Shown here: positions 52,801 to 61,223 of the stretch, in pieces
Layout: each line of letters opens with the position of its first letter
Position numbering within the stretch: position 1 is the stretch's first letter
Assembly (NCBI GenBank): GCA_030606845.1
Contig: JAUWFP010000001.1
Location: forward strand, 1 to 63,073
DNA: 63,073 bases
Source of the DNA: Anaerolineales bacterium
GTDB lineage: Bacteria > Chloroflexota > Anaerolineae > Anaerolineales > E44-bin32
Direction of reading: 5' to 3'
Program-made: the position numbers and the translations under genes
The notes under the pieces: model-generated
What the model was told of the DNA's origin: nothing
The model's database searches: none
The model's input: only the letters and a program-made list of their open reading frames with translations

Positions 52801-53923
52801 TATTTATTCACGAACACCTATCCTAATCCGAGAAGTACAAAAAATCGATAACCTTTGGGGTATCGATTTCTTTACAATGTTCCATATGTCTGGTGCGTCT
52901 AATCTATTTCGAGGAAGAGAGTATATGGAACGGGAGGGAATGGCTTCTGATGGGAATTTGTATGTGAAAGGTAATGAGGTCTATTTACCACTTTATGAAG
53001 GAAAGATGATATGGCAATACGACCATAGATACTCACAAGTTGTGCATAGCTCGGCAGGGCAAAGATTGCGAGGCAGTTCTGAGAGGGCTAGCGAAACTGA
53101 CCATCTTAATCCTGGCTTCTATCCTTTACCGAGGTACTGGGTATCTGAGAAACATACTAATCCTGAAGTTCAAGAAAGGGGTTGGGTGTTGGGATTCCGT
53201 CGTGTCGCAGGCTCTGTCTCAAATATCCGAACGGCAGTTTTTGTGATACTACCTAGCGCCGCCGTAAGTGACAGTATATTCCTTATAAATTGTGATAATG
53301 CAGAAATTGCTTGCTTATTGTTAGGGAATTTCAACTGTTTCGCCTTAGATTACATACTGAGGAACAAGATTTCCGGAATTAATCTCAGTTTCTATTTTAT
53401 TAAACAATTGCCGATTATTCCACCCGTGAATTACTCTGCGGAAATGAGAAATTTCGTTCTGTCTCGAGTTTTAGAACTTTCATATACCGCATGGGATTTG
53501 TATCGCTTTGGTATGGATTTAGGCTACGACGGACCTCCTTTTCGGTGGGACGAGTATCGCCGGTTCCTCCTTCACTGCGAGCTGGACGCGGCCTTCTTTC
53601 ATCTCTACCTGCCGGCCACGCCCGATCGCCGATGGCGACCTGCCCGCATCGCCGAGGGCGCCATGCGCGACGAGTCCGACGAGGAACTGGCCGAGCTTGA
53701 GAAACACTTCCCCATGCCGCGCCACGCGGTGGACTACATCCTGGACACCTTCCCCATCGTCCGTCGCAGGGATGAGGCTGAGTACGGCGAGTACCGCACC
53801 AAGCGCGTCATCCTGGAGATCTACGACGACATGCAGCGGGCCATCGCCACCGGCGAGCCCTACCAAACCCGTCTCGATCCCCCACCAGCGGATCCGAGGG
53901 TGGCGCATCCGGCGAGAGAGTAA
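49817..53923 (+). CDS. Eco57I-type N6-adenine DNA methyltransferase (DrmMI-like)
   Basis: The 1368-aa protein has the AdoMet motif I DPATGSGHF (about 496) and the catalytic motif IV NPPW (about 784), with YTP and NLWLEA segments in between, the layout of Eco57I/BREX-type adenine methylases. The N-terminal 450 residues are the usual helical extension. The target-recognition half (about 52180-53510) is much poorer in GC than the motifs before it and the C-terminal 400 bases, which are GC-rich, suggesting domain exchange. It should mark self DNA for the adjacent helicase-nuclease set. Confidence 0.88.
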   Translation: MQTRKRAEFTTIRTEGAILPPDLLERVREGESDLEGMRPDDYRLEANEKLNERISRSWSRLVGAWASFQSHITDIPDNEPGTTETRERWLLPLFRELDFGRLRTAKAYKLNGKSYPISHGYEKVPIHLVGARVALDRRRAGVAGAARASPHSLVQELLNRSDDHLWAFLSNGLRLRILRDNASLTRQAYVEFDLEAMMEGEVYADFALLWLLCHQSRVEGEIPEEFWLERWSLMAQEQGTRALEQLREGVEEAIRIFGEGFLAHPGNYTLKERLREGDLDPQEYYRQLLRMVYRLIFLFVAEDRGLLFNPASKTAARERYREHYSTARLRRLAERRRGTRHPDLYRGLWVVMEKLGSDAGCPELGLPGLGGFLWSEQAVADLAECQLANHDLLYVVRSLAFTEEGRVRRAVDYKNLGPEELGSVYESLLELQPEMNVDAPTFDLKVVGGSERKTTGSYYTPTSLIQCLLDSALDPVIEEALKEDDPEEALLNLKICDPATGSGHFLVSAAHRVARSLAAVRTGDAEPSPEAQRTALREVIGRCLYGVDINPDAVELCKVNLWLEAIDPGKPLTFLDDQILCGNSLLGTTPALMEKGIPDEAFKPIEGDDKKFASSLKKQNKRERPKEDLLEQGIESAQSSMFAEFEREERFNYALLQKVAIGIAETDDSSVSVVREKGEKYRALLESEAYQHSKLIADAWCSAFVWHKTTDAPEPITEASYRKLASNPKSISVRTKNEIERLSEQYQFFHWHLAFAGVVWLAAGGYAPEPEVTGWSGGFSVVLGNPPWERIKLQEKEWFAGRDDEIVKARNKNERMRLIRNLQEEDPSLYSAFLSAKRVAEGQSHLIRVSGKYPLCGRGDFNTYAIFSECFRLILAAIGRAGIIVPSGIATEQTTKLFFIDLMKSFKLISLFDFQNTMSLFPAVDRNQKFSLLTMSGIELNFIQPRFSFAIEDPIELSRKGRGYSLTNEDMLLLNPNTGTCPTFRTERDAKIILDIYSRTPILIREVQKIDNLWGIDFFTMFHMSGASNLFRGREYMEREGMASDGNLYVKGNEVYLPLYEGKMIWQYDHRYSQVVHSSAGQRLRGSSERASETDHLNPGFYPLPRYWVSEKHTNPEVQERGWVLGFRRVAGSVSNIRTAVFVILPSAAVSDSIFLINCDNAEIACLLLGNFNCFALDYILRNKISGINLSFYFIKQLPIIPPVNYSAEMRNFVLSRVLELSYTAWDLYRFGMDLGYDGPPFRWDEYRRFLLHCELDAAFFHLYLPATPDRRWRPARIAEGAMRDESDEELAELEKHFPMPRHAVDYILDTFPIVRRRDEAEYGEYRTKRVILEIYDDMQRAIATGEPYQTRLDPPPADPRVAHPARE

Positions 53924-53945
53924 GGAGATTCTTTTCGGGGGAATT

Positions 53946-54662
53946 ATGGAAATTCCATATCTCAGGATCTATCAGCAAGAACGGATTACCCATATCCGGA
54001 ACTGGTATCAGATGTGGAGTGATCTACATCTAGATAAAGAACTCGATTCGAGCGTCCGCTACCTTCTTGCTTGGACGGTATTCAACGCGCTCTACAATGT
54101 CGCCGATATGCCCAATAGAAAACCTAAAAAACCCAGTCAAAGTACTGGGCAGCCGCGGGTTAGTTGGACTCGCGAACGCAGCAAATTGAAGAAAATTGCT
54201 CATCGGTTAGCTGCGAACGGTGATTTCATCCAAGATCTATATAGAAGGAATCGCGATTTCTGTGATCAGCTTGCAAGTCGAACTCCCCAAGTTTCTCAGC
54301 CGGATCCTGTAGACGAGATCCCGTATGAGGTCGATGGGGAGGTATTTATATTTCATTCCAACGAGATCCGAGGTGTAGCGAGTCTTGACAACCGTGTCAT
54401 TCTCGATGGTGGGTATAAGCTATTCGAATATGAAACCTTAGTGATCGAAAAGAGAAAAGATGGAACCCTTATAGATCCCAAAATCTTTATCCGACACATG
54501 GTATTCGTCCTCTACCAGATTAGAAACAATGTTGCACATGGCGGATCGGCTGCCTTCTTTTTACGAGGGAATAAAGTGTCAGAGGGAGCCATAACGGTTC
54601 TTGATCATATTGTTCGGCATCTCCTTAAGAATCAAGACATTCTGTTGAGTAACGAGGAATGA
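53946..54662 (+). CDS. HEPN-like protein
   Basis: The ATG at 53946 is chosen; the longer frame upstream reads through the methylase end. The 238-aa protein is helical and has IRNNVAHGG near residues 192-200, an R-x4-H motif of the HEPN ribonuclease superfamily, preceded by a long helix FIRHMVFVLYQ. An earlier helix (YLLAWTVFNALYNVAD) matches the first HEPN helix. HEPN proteins in defence islands usually cleave RNA or act as abortive effectors. It follows the methylase by 22 bases. Confidence 0.6.
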   Translation: MEIPYLRIYQQERITHIRNWYQMWSDLHLDKELDSSVRYLLAWTVFNALYNVADMPNRKPKKPSQSTGQPRVSWTRERSKLKKIAHRLAANGDFIQDLYRRNRDFCDQLASRTPQVSQPDPVDEIPYEVDGEVFIFHSNEIRGVASLDNRVILDGGYKLFEYETLVIEKRKDGTLIDPKIFIRHMVFVLYQIRNNVAHGGSAAFFLRGNKVSEGAITVLDHIVRHLLKNQDILLSNEE

Positions 54663-54731
54663 AGAAGTCAAACGATAAGCTTGAAGGGCAATTATCCTCT
54701 ATATAGCTTTCTAAAGAATGTAGGCGGCTTG

Positions 54732-54959
54732 ATGGCGACCTACCAACAAATCCAGGATTATGTGCGAAGAAACAACGGCTTCACACCGAAAACGTGTTGG
54801 ATCGCACACGTCAAAGACGAATTGGGATTACCAATGAGGAAGGCGTCCAATCGCCTTGGAGCTGAACGCAAGTATCCTTGCCCTGAAGATAAGAAGTCTG
54901 AGATTGAGGCTGCGTTACGTCATTTCGGGATGATCGACTTTGACCGACTACTGGGCTGA
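54732..54959 (+). CDS. 75-aa protein often seen beside defence genes
   Basis: The ATG at 54732 is used. The 75-aa protein begins MATYQQIQDYVRRNNGFTPK, contains CWIAHVKDELGLP and ends with a RHFGM segment. I recall this pattern from small conserved proteins of mobile and defence regions, some labelled RNA methyltransferase without visible support. No catalytic motif is present. It lies 12 bases before the RnlA-RNase HIII fusion. Confidence 0.55.
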   Translation: MATYQQIQDYVRRNNGFTPKTCWIAHVKDELGLPMRKASNRLGAERKYPCPEDKKSEIEAALRHFGMIDFDRLLG

Positions 54960-54971
54960 AAGGGATTTCAT

Positions 54972-57017
54972 ATGGGGGAAACGATAGATACTAACATACA
55001 AGATTTTTGTAACTACATATCCACTAAAGGTTTCCGGATTTTAAGTGACAATACAATTGATTATGGCCGTCAATTGCTTGTAACGGATGATACGCATAGA
55101 TGTCCTGTGAATTTCTACGATTCAGGGAAGATTGTTGTTGGAGGGAAGAGCTCCTCCCTCAAAGATGATTTAACCGAATGGGCGAATTTACAGCAATCAG
55201 GGATCAAAGATACTGTACGCGTTAGTCCACAGATCAGGAACCGCATCGCTAAGTTTCTAGTTATTCCTGAAAATATTGAGAATGTACGAAAAACAATCCT
55301 TCCAGGATTACCAGGTGAAGTAGAGGAAAAAAGTCCATCTGGTTCCGCAGAACTCTACCGATTAGAGGTACGTCGAGATCCTCATAGGGTTACCGTAACA
55401 CAGTATCAATCCGGCACTTTGATGATTCAAGGATTATCAAGTCCCCTATTTGACGATGTGTGTGATGTCCTTGACACCCATCTTAGTCAGTCCTTCTCTG
55501 CCCGTGCTGCTCGATATATCCCCGGAAATGATGAGGAATTGAGCAAGGCTGAATCCTATTTAGATAGCGCTGAAGCTGAAAACGAAGCTGTATCGTGGCT
55601 CCATGAACAAATCGGTCAACGAGCAATCGAATTTTGTTTCCAAAATGACCAAAATACCCTAATTGCTGCTGCTGGGGTTCGGAATGCAATCAAGTCAACC
55701 AAATTAAACTTGCCTGATTATTCTGTAGTCGTCATGCCATTTGCCAAAGCGTTTGAGGGGTTTCTCATTCGTCTTGCGATTCACCTCAGTGTTGCGGAAG
55801 AAGCTGTTGTTCGAGAAAAAGCGAGCGAGATTGTAGTTGCTAATTGGCTGGTTGAAATTGAGAAGAGAATTCCAGATCGACGGCGGTATGGCGAGTCAAT
55901 TATTGCATTGAAAGCCGCTTGGGAATGTAGACACAAGGCTATTCACTCCGACCCCGAATATCCATATTCCATCCTACCAACGCTTACAGATGCTGAGGCA
56001 GAGATATCTACGATTGTGCGAGCTATCCGAAGAGCGTATGGTGTGTTTTGTGAGGAGGGATTAGCACTACCACAAGACGGAAAGGAAGCTACTGGGGTTC
56101 CTGACCCTAACAAATTCACATATACAAACGTAGATCGACAGGCACTCTATGATCAGTTAATACGGGATAGTTACGAGGTTGTTCCTCAAGAGAAAGGGAA
56201 GCGGAATGAGTGGGAAATCCTCTCCCCTCCAGATCTCATCGTTGTTGCCCCTTCTGTTAATCCTGGTTTGATCATTGTTGAGGGGAATGACGCTCCGTTA
56301 TTTATTTCACGGTACCGCCAATTACTAGAGGCTAGGACAATACCGAAAGAGCCCCAACCTTCAGAGAGACCTATGCTCAGGATCGGGGTCGATGAGTCTG
56401 GCAAAGGAGACCTGTTCGGTCCATTAGTGATTGCTGGTGTCGTCCTCACACCCGAAAGTGAGATCGTTGTCGCGAAACATGGTGTCAAGGATAGCAAATC
56501 ATTATCCGATTCGAGGATCCTTGATCTATCTGCGGTGATTCGCCAGTTCTGCGAGCACGAAGTCATTACCCTGCTCCCTCCTGAGTACAACCAAGCCTAT
56601 TCTGAGCATAACCAAAACCTAAACAACTTGTTAGCATGGGGGCACGCCGAGATCATCTCGCGATTGCATGGTCGCACTCAAGCGCGGATTGCCGTGTCTG
56701 ATCAGTTTGCGGACGAGAACCTGATTCTTAGGGAGCTTGAGGGGCGAGGTATCACGATCGACCTTGAACAACGTCCTCACGCTGAAGATGATCTGGCAGT
56801 AGCAGCTGCTTCGATCTTGGCAAGGGCAGCGTTCATAAAAGCGATCCAGGATTACACAATTAAATCCGGGATTGAAATACCACGCGGATCGTCATCCCAT
56901 GAGGTCAAGAAGGTTGCGGACAGGATCTACGATAAATGGGGCCTGAAGGGTTTAGAGAGGATTTGCAAGATGCATTTTAAGACGATCAAGCAAGTGATCT
57001 CTGAGGGGAAGAAATGA
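54972..57017 (+). CDS. RnlA-like HEPN ribonuclease fused to RNase HIII
   Basis: The 681-aa protein joins two RNA-acting modules. Residues 44-63 and 128-160 look like TBP-like repeats. Residues about 195-360 form a HEPN domain with FEGF (E262) and CRHKAIH, giving R320-x4-H325; from memory, E. coli RnlA uses E258, R318 and H323. A third TBP-like repeat (about 398-453) is the usual N-domain of RNase HIII. Residues 468-681 are a full RNase HIII with GVDESGKGDLFGP (D474, E475), SDQFA (D577) and AEDDLAVAAASILAR (D606/D607). It overlaps the next gene by ATGA. I am not aware of a described fusion of this kind. Confidence 0.8.
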   Translation: MGETIDTNIQDFCNYISTKGFRILSDNTIDYGRQLLVTDDTHRCPVNFYDSGKIVVGGKSSSLKDDLTEWANLQQSGIKDTVRVSPQIRNRIAKFLVIPENIENVRKTILPGLPGEVEEKSPSGSAELYRLEVRRDPHRVTVTQYQSGTLMIQGLSSPLFDDVCDVLDTHLSQSFSARAARYIPGNDEELSKAESYLDSAEAENEAVSWLHEQIGQRAIEFCFQNDQNTLIAAAGVRNAIKSTKLNLPDYSVVVMPFAKAFEGFLIRLAIHLSVAEEAVVREKASEIVVANWLVEIEKRIPDRRRYGESIIALKAAWECRHKAIHSDPEYPYSILPTLTDAEAEISTIVRAIRRAYGVFCEEGLALPQDGKEATGVPDPNKFTYTNVDRQALYDQLIRDSYEVVPQEKGKRNEWEILSPPDLIVVAPSVNPGLIIVEGNDAPLFISRYRQLLEARTIPKEPQPSERPMLRIGVDESGKGDLFGPLVIAGVVLTPESEIVVAKHGVKDSKSLSDSRILDLSAVIRQFCEHEVITLLPPEYNQAYSEHNQNLNNLLAWGHAEIISRLHGRTQARIAVSDQFADENLILRELEGRGITIDLEQRPHAEDDLAVAAASILARAAFIKAIQDYTIKSGIEIPRGSSSHEVKKVADRIYDKWGLKGLERICKMHFKTIKQVISEGKK

Positions 57018-58309
57018 CTGAAACTAGGTCGACTTACGAGGACGCAGAATCCCTGCGAAAAGCGAAGAAGTATAGCGAAGCCGCAGCCATCTTTAGTGCA
57101 CTCTGGAAAGATGAGCCATCCCCGATGGTTGGATGGCGCTATGCATATTCCTTGCGTAAACAGAGGGAATTTGAAGCAGCAGAAGAAATCATCCTTTCAG
57201 CTCTAGAGCTTTATCCCGAAGACAAATGGACGGTTAGTGAGTATGTGTGGATCCTGAATGACAAAGAGATCAAGCCTGCGATTGATCAGAAAGACTTAGG
57301 CCGAGTATTAAACGCAGCCAATGCTCTTGTGGCCTACAATCCACAGGAAATGGCCTTGCATCGCCTTTGTTTTCAGGTCATGAAGGCGGCAAAAACCCGA
57401 AATCGATGGGATGTGGTGTTGGAATGGGTGGGGAAATTGCGGCCAAGCCAGCTCAGTATCGAGCCCCCTCAATTCTCGGGCAAGCGCGGGATGTCAGATC
57501 GTGAGCAGTGGTACGTAGCTTGTTCGCGTGCCTATCTCGAATTGGATCAATTCAAGGAGGCTCGAGCTGCAGCTGAAGAAGGGTTGCGGGAATTTCCGAA
57601 TGAAGTCTTTCTGAAGCGAACTGCATCACTTGCTCTGGCTAGGATGGGATCGCAGCAGGAAGCTGCAGATGAATTGCGTGCTTTGTTATCACATCCAAGA
57701 GCGGATTGGTATTTTAAAGCGGATTTAGCTGGGATTGAATACCAAATCGGCAACTTGGACGAGGCTTACCTGCTTTTATGTGACGCAGTTTCGAATTCTC
57801 AAGACCCCCAATTTAAATTGAGATATTTCACAACGCTTGTCGAAATCTCTTTGCAGCTCGGCGAGCTAGATACGGCTTCAGAGCACATAGCGCTCATTCG
57901 AGCGATCCGTGAAGCCGAGGGTTGGTTGATCCCTGAGGAGATAGTATTCCTTGAGCAGAAGCTGGAAAAAGACTATCAAGAAACGGGTGAGCAGCGTCCC
58001 GAGTTGCCTAGTGGGGTTCGCGAACTTGAGAGATTGTGCGCTAGGAGATGGTCTATAGGAAAAACGAAAGGGTTGGAGAGAGGTACCGGAACGATTAAAT
58101 TCATTGTGGATGAGAAGTCATTTACGTTCATTTCCCGTGACGATGGCGGTGAGGATATTTTTGCATTGGTTAAGGACATCCCACCAAAACTGAAACATGA
58201 AGGCGCAAGGGTGGATTTTGCGATTACGGAGAGCTTTGATAGGAAGAAAGGCAAGAAGTCTGTCCGGGCTATTGATATCCGATCATTAGGAGTTCAGCAA
58301 AGACCTTGA
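57014..58309 (+). CDS. TPR protein with C-terminal cold-shock-like OB domain
   Basis: The 431-aa protein has TPR-type helical repeats from residue 7 to about 320 (for example YSEAAAIFSALWKDEP, FEAAEEIILSALELYPED, GNLDEAYLLLCDAV). Residues about 356-424 match a cold-shock domain: GTGTIKFIVDEKSFTFISRDD (RNP1-like KSFTFI) and GGEDIFAL (RNP2-like). It should bind single-stranded RNA or DNA. The start overlaps the stop of the RnlA-RNase HIII fusion by 4 bases, as antitoxin genes often do, so it may be its inhibitor, guide or stabiliser. Confidence 0.78.
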   Translation: MTETRSTYEDAESLRKAKKYSEAAAIFSALWKDEPSPMVGWRYAYSLRKQREFEAAEEIILSALELYPEDKWTVSEYVWILNDKEIKPAIDQKDLGRVLNAANALVAYNPQEMALHRLCFQVMKAAKTRNRWDVVLEWVGKLRPSQLSIEPPQFSGKRGMSDREQWYVACSRAYLELDQFKEARAAAEEGLREFPNEVFLKRTASLALARMGSQQEAADELRALLSHPRADWYFKADLAGIEYQIGNLDEAYLLLCDAVSNSQDPQFKLRYFTTLVEISLQLGELDTASEHIALIRAIREAEGWLIPEEIVFLEQKLEKDYQETGEQRPELPSGVRELERLCARRWSIGKTKGLERGTGTIKFIVDEKSFTFISRDDGGEDIFALVKDIPPKLKHEGARVDFAITESFDRKKGKKSVRAIDIRSLGVQQRP

Positions 58310-58364
58310 ATAATTCGCACAGTTTTGTGGACTATAGATCTATATGCATAGAGAGGAAAGCCCC

Positions 58365-61223
58365 ATGAATATTATTCCTATTAGGCAAGCTATTCGACAA
58401 TTCGTCGAGAACTTTGAGTCGGATCAAGAGATTACGAGTCATGACTTGGAACACCAACAGCGAATCGCAAATGCGCAACGGATATTCCATCAAAATTACT
58501 TGGAGAATGTGTCGCGCGAAGATCTTGAAGAATTCCTAAAAGATACAGACGCATTTTTTGGTGTGCGCGGGAAGGTCCGGCTCTTTCGTGAGCTCTTCGG
58601 AGAAGAAGGAGAGCGTTTACCCGGGGTCAGAGCACTTTTTTCGGATCTCATCCAGCGTGCAGAAGTCGGACTTACCCCACAGGATCTAAACGAGATTCGC
58701 CCACAGCTGCGCTATATTGGCGATGCGTTTCTCTCTGAAATCTTATCTTTACGGTTCCCAGTGAAGTACTGGATCTGGAATGGTCAGGTCCGACGTTTCC
58801 TGGAGGGTCTTGGTGTTGATATCAAGGAGGATCTACCTTACGGCAAGAAAGGTGATCGCGGCGAGCAATATTTTGCGGCAGGGAAGCACATCGTTGAGCT
58901 TCGAAGGGCTCTGAGTGAAGTCATCGGCAAGCCTGTCGATTACATGAAAACAGACTTATTTATCTTCTGGTATAACCAGCGAACAGAGCCCGACCCATTG
59001 GTAGAGCGGGTCGCTGCGTGGCTTAAAGAAAGTTTCCCTGAAGATCGGTTGAAGATTCGGCTAAAGGGGGAGGAAAAAGCACGGGAGTTACTCAAGAAGA
59101 AAGCCGGCAAATTCACCGAGGAAGACCTGCGAGATTTTGCCATTCTCATCAATCGGGACTTGGTCAAGGGGAAAGAACGCAAAGATCGATTCATGCCGGG
59201 GCTCTACGGTCATCAAATCAACCAGATGGCAAGTGATTTGGGCTCATTTAATCGATGGGTCAAACGCATATGGGAGTCTGGTGAGGATGACCTCGATTCA
59301 ACACTTGATGCGTTCTGGGAGGCTGGGGAGGTCTCTGGCGCTGGGACATCGCTACCTACTGCGCTTCTCTATCTGCGTGATCCAAAGAAATTCAACGTCT
59401 GGCTCCCCATCATGGAAGGCGGCTTGAGTGTTGCAGCTGGCTTTGACCCGGGACGGAAAAGACGCGCGCGCGCGTATCGTCTTTATAACGAGAATCTCAT
59501 CCAATTTCGCGACAAGTATGGACTGCCGCCACAAAGTTTAGATGTGATCCTGTGGTATTTCGCCAAATTGGATCAGACGGATGGCGTTGATTTTGATTTT
59601 GCGGGTTTTACGGAGGAGACCTTCCAATTCTTGAAGGAATTGGAAAAGAATAACTCCAAAGAATGGATGAACAAGGATGACGGTGCAAACAAGCGTAGGT
59701 ATCAAGAACATCTGAGAGAACCATTGCGCCAGCTCTTTCAGGCGGTGGCCCCAAAGATCCAATCCCTGGATCCGAGTTTGGAAACCGAAGCGAAATCCGG
59801 GAAGGTTATGGCTGGGTTCTATAAGCGATTTCCTGATGAGAAGGGTGATTACTATCCCTATCTGTGGGGGGCTTTTTACCGACGGGATCGTAAGAAGCAA
59901 ACGGACGCCCAGTTGTTTATTAATGTACATACTAATCATGTGAATATTGGACTCTCTGTTGCAGGGTCGCGAGGTTCGGATGTCCTCGCTAATTTTCAAA
60001 AAAACTTGCGCGAAGAGCCGAAGGTATTCTTGGAACTCATCAAGGATCTTCCGGATAATTTAGAGATCGTGACGGCTGAAGGTCATGGAAAACAAGAGAA
60101 GGTCATCGTCGAAATCCAGAATGAACAGGATATCGAGAAGATAGCAAATCTAGAAGTGATCGATATCCAACGGCGATATCTTGAGGAAGAGGACATTCTC
60201 TATACACCTGATCTTGCTCTAGAAGCCGAGGAGATCTTCGTTGCGCTTCACCCACTTTTCCGCTTTATAACGATCGAAGATACAAAGCAACTCATTGACT
60301 TGATTGACGAAGATGACCTGATTATCGATGAAGTTCCGCAGGGTGAGCTTTACACTGTTGATGCCTTTGCTCAAGACACCTTCCTTGATGATTCCGTCAT
60401 AAAGCAGCTCGAGTTCCTCCTCCGAGATAAAAGACAACTTATCTTCTTCGGACCACCAGGTACTGGTAAAACGTGGATCGCCAAGAAATTTGCCAAGTAT
60501 TGGGTAGATTCAGCCCCAGAGTTAGGTGGAGAAGTCCGCACGATTCAGTTCCACCCCTCTTATGCCTATGAAGAGTTCATGGAGGGTATTCGTCCTGAGA
60601 GTGTCGAGATAGCAGATGGCCGACATGAAATTGCCTATCCCGTTCGCGCCGGCGTATTCCGTGAGTTTTGCGATAAAGCACGAGCTCAACCGCAACGGCG
60701 GTTTATGCTGATCGTCGATGAGATCAATCGCGGCGAATTGCCGAGGATCTTCGGCGAGTTGATGTACCTACTTGAATACCGCCAGGAAGTCATTGCCTTG
60801 CCTTACTCAAAGCAGTCCTTCTCGATCCCCCAAAATGTGTTCATTCTGGGAACGATGAACACAGCCGATCGCTCGATCGCGCTTGTCGATCATGCATTGC
60901 GTCGTCGTTTTCACTTCTTCAAGTTAGTGCCTAGTCCAGAGATTTTGCGGAGTTATCTTGAGGCCACAAACCAGTTGGAGATGATCTGGGCGGCCGATCT
61001 CTTGGATGAGGTCAATCGCCAACTTGAATCAGACGGGATCGAGTGGCATCTCCACGTTGGTCATAGTCATTTTATGCGACCGGCGCTGGATGAAACTCAA
61101 GTTCGCATGACCTGGCGTCATAGCATCATGCCGACGCTTGAGGAGTACTTCTACAGGCAGCCGGAGCGTCTTGGAGCCTACCAAATCGACAGCTTATTAG
61201 AAGCCTTGGGTGTGATTGCATGA
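58365..61223 (+). CDS. mcrB: McrB-like AAA+ restriction ATPase with embedded DUF2461-like domain
   Basis: The start at 58365 (MNIIPIRQAI) has AGAGGAAAG upstream; an ATG at 58344 is also open. The 952-aa protein ends in an McrB AAA+ domain: GPPGTGKT (about 695-702), FMLIVDEINRGELPRIFGELM, NTADRSIALVDHALRRRF. Before it, residues about 405-560 resemble DUF2461 (FAGFTEETFQFLKEL, NNSKEW and a RRDRKK region). The N-terminal 400 residues are an unknown helical domain. McrB N-termini choose the DNA target, so this one may recognise an unusual modification. Confidence 0.82.
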   Translation: MNIIPIRQAIRQFVENFESDQEITSHDLEHQQRIANAQRIFHQNYLENVSREDLEEFLKDTDAFFGVRGKVRLFRELFGEEGERLPGVRALFSDLIQRAEVGLTPQDLNEIRPQLRYIGDAFLSEILSLRFPVKYWIWNGQVRRFLEGLGVDIKEDLPYGKKGDRGEQYFAAGKHIVELRRALSEVIGKPVDYMKTDLFIFWYNQRTEPDPLVERVAAWLKESFPEDRLKIRLKGEEKARELLKKKAGKFTEEDLRDFAILINRDLVKGKERKDRFMPGLYGHQINQMASDLGSFNRWVKRIWESGEDDLDSTLDAFWEAGEVSGAGTSLPTALLYLRDPKKFNVWLPIMEGGLSVAAGFDPGRKRRARAYRLYNENLIQFRDKYGLPPQSLDVILWYFAKLDQTDGVDFDFAGFTEETFQFLKELEKNNSKEWMNKDDGANKRRYQEHLREPLRQLFQAVAPKIQSLDPSLETEAKSGKVMAGFYKRFPDEKGDYYPYLWGAFYRRDRKKQTDAQLFINVHTNHVNIGLSVAGSRGSDVLANFQKNLREEPKVFLELIKDLPDNLEIVTAEGHGKQEKVIVEIQNEQDIEKIANLEVIDIQRRYLEEEDILYTPDLALEAEEIFVALHPLFRFITIEDTKQLIDLIDEDDLIIDEVPQGELYTVDAFAQDTFLDDSVIKQLEFLLRDKRQLIFFGPPGTGKTWIAKKFAKYWVDSAPELGGEVRTIQFHPSYAYEEFMEGIRPESVEIADGRHEIAYPVRAGVFREFCDKARAQPQRRFMLIVDEINRGELPRIFGELMYLLEYRQEVIALPYSKQSFSIPQNVFILGTMNTADRSIALVDHALRRRFHFFKLVPSPEILRSYLEATNQLEMIWAADLLDEVNRQLESDGIEWHLHVGHSHFMRPALDETQVRMTWRHSIMPTLEEYFYRQPERLGAYQIDSLLEALGVIA

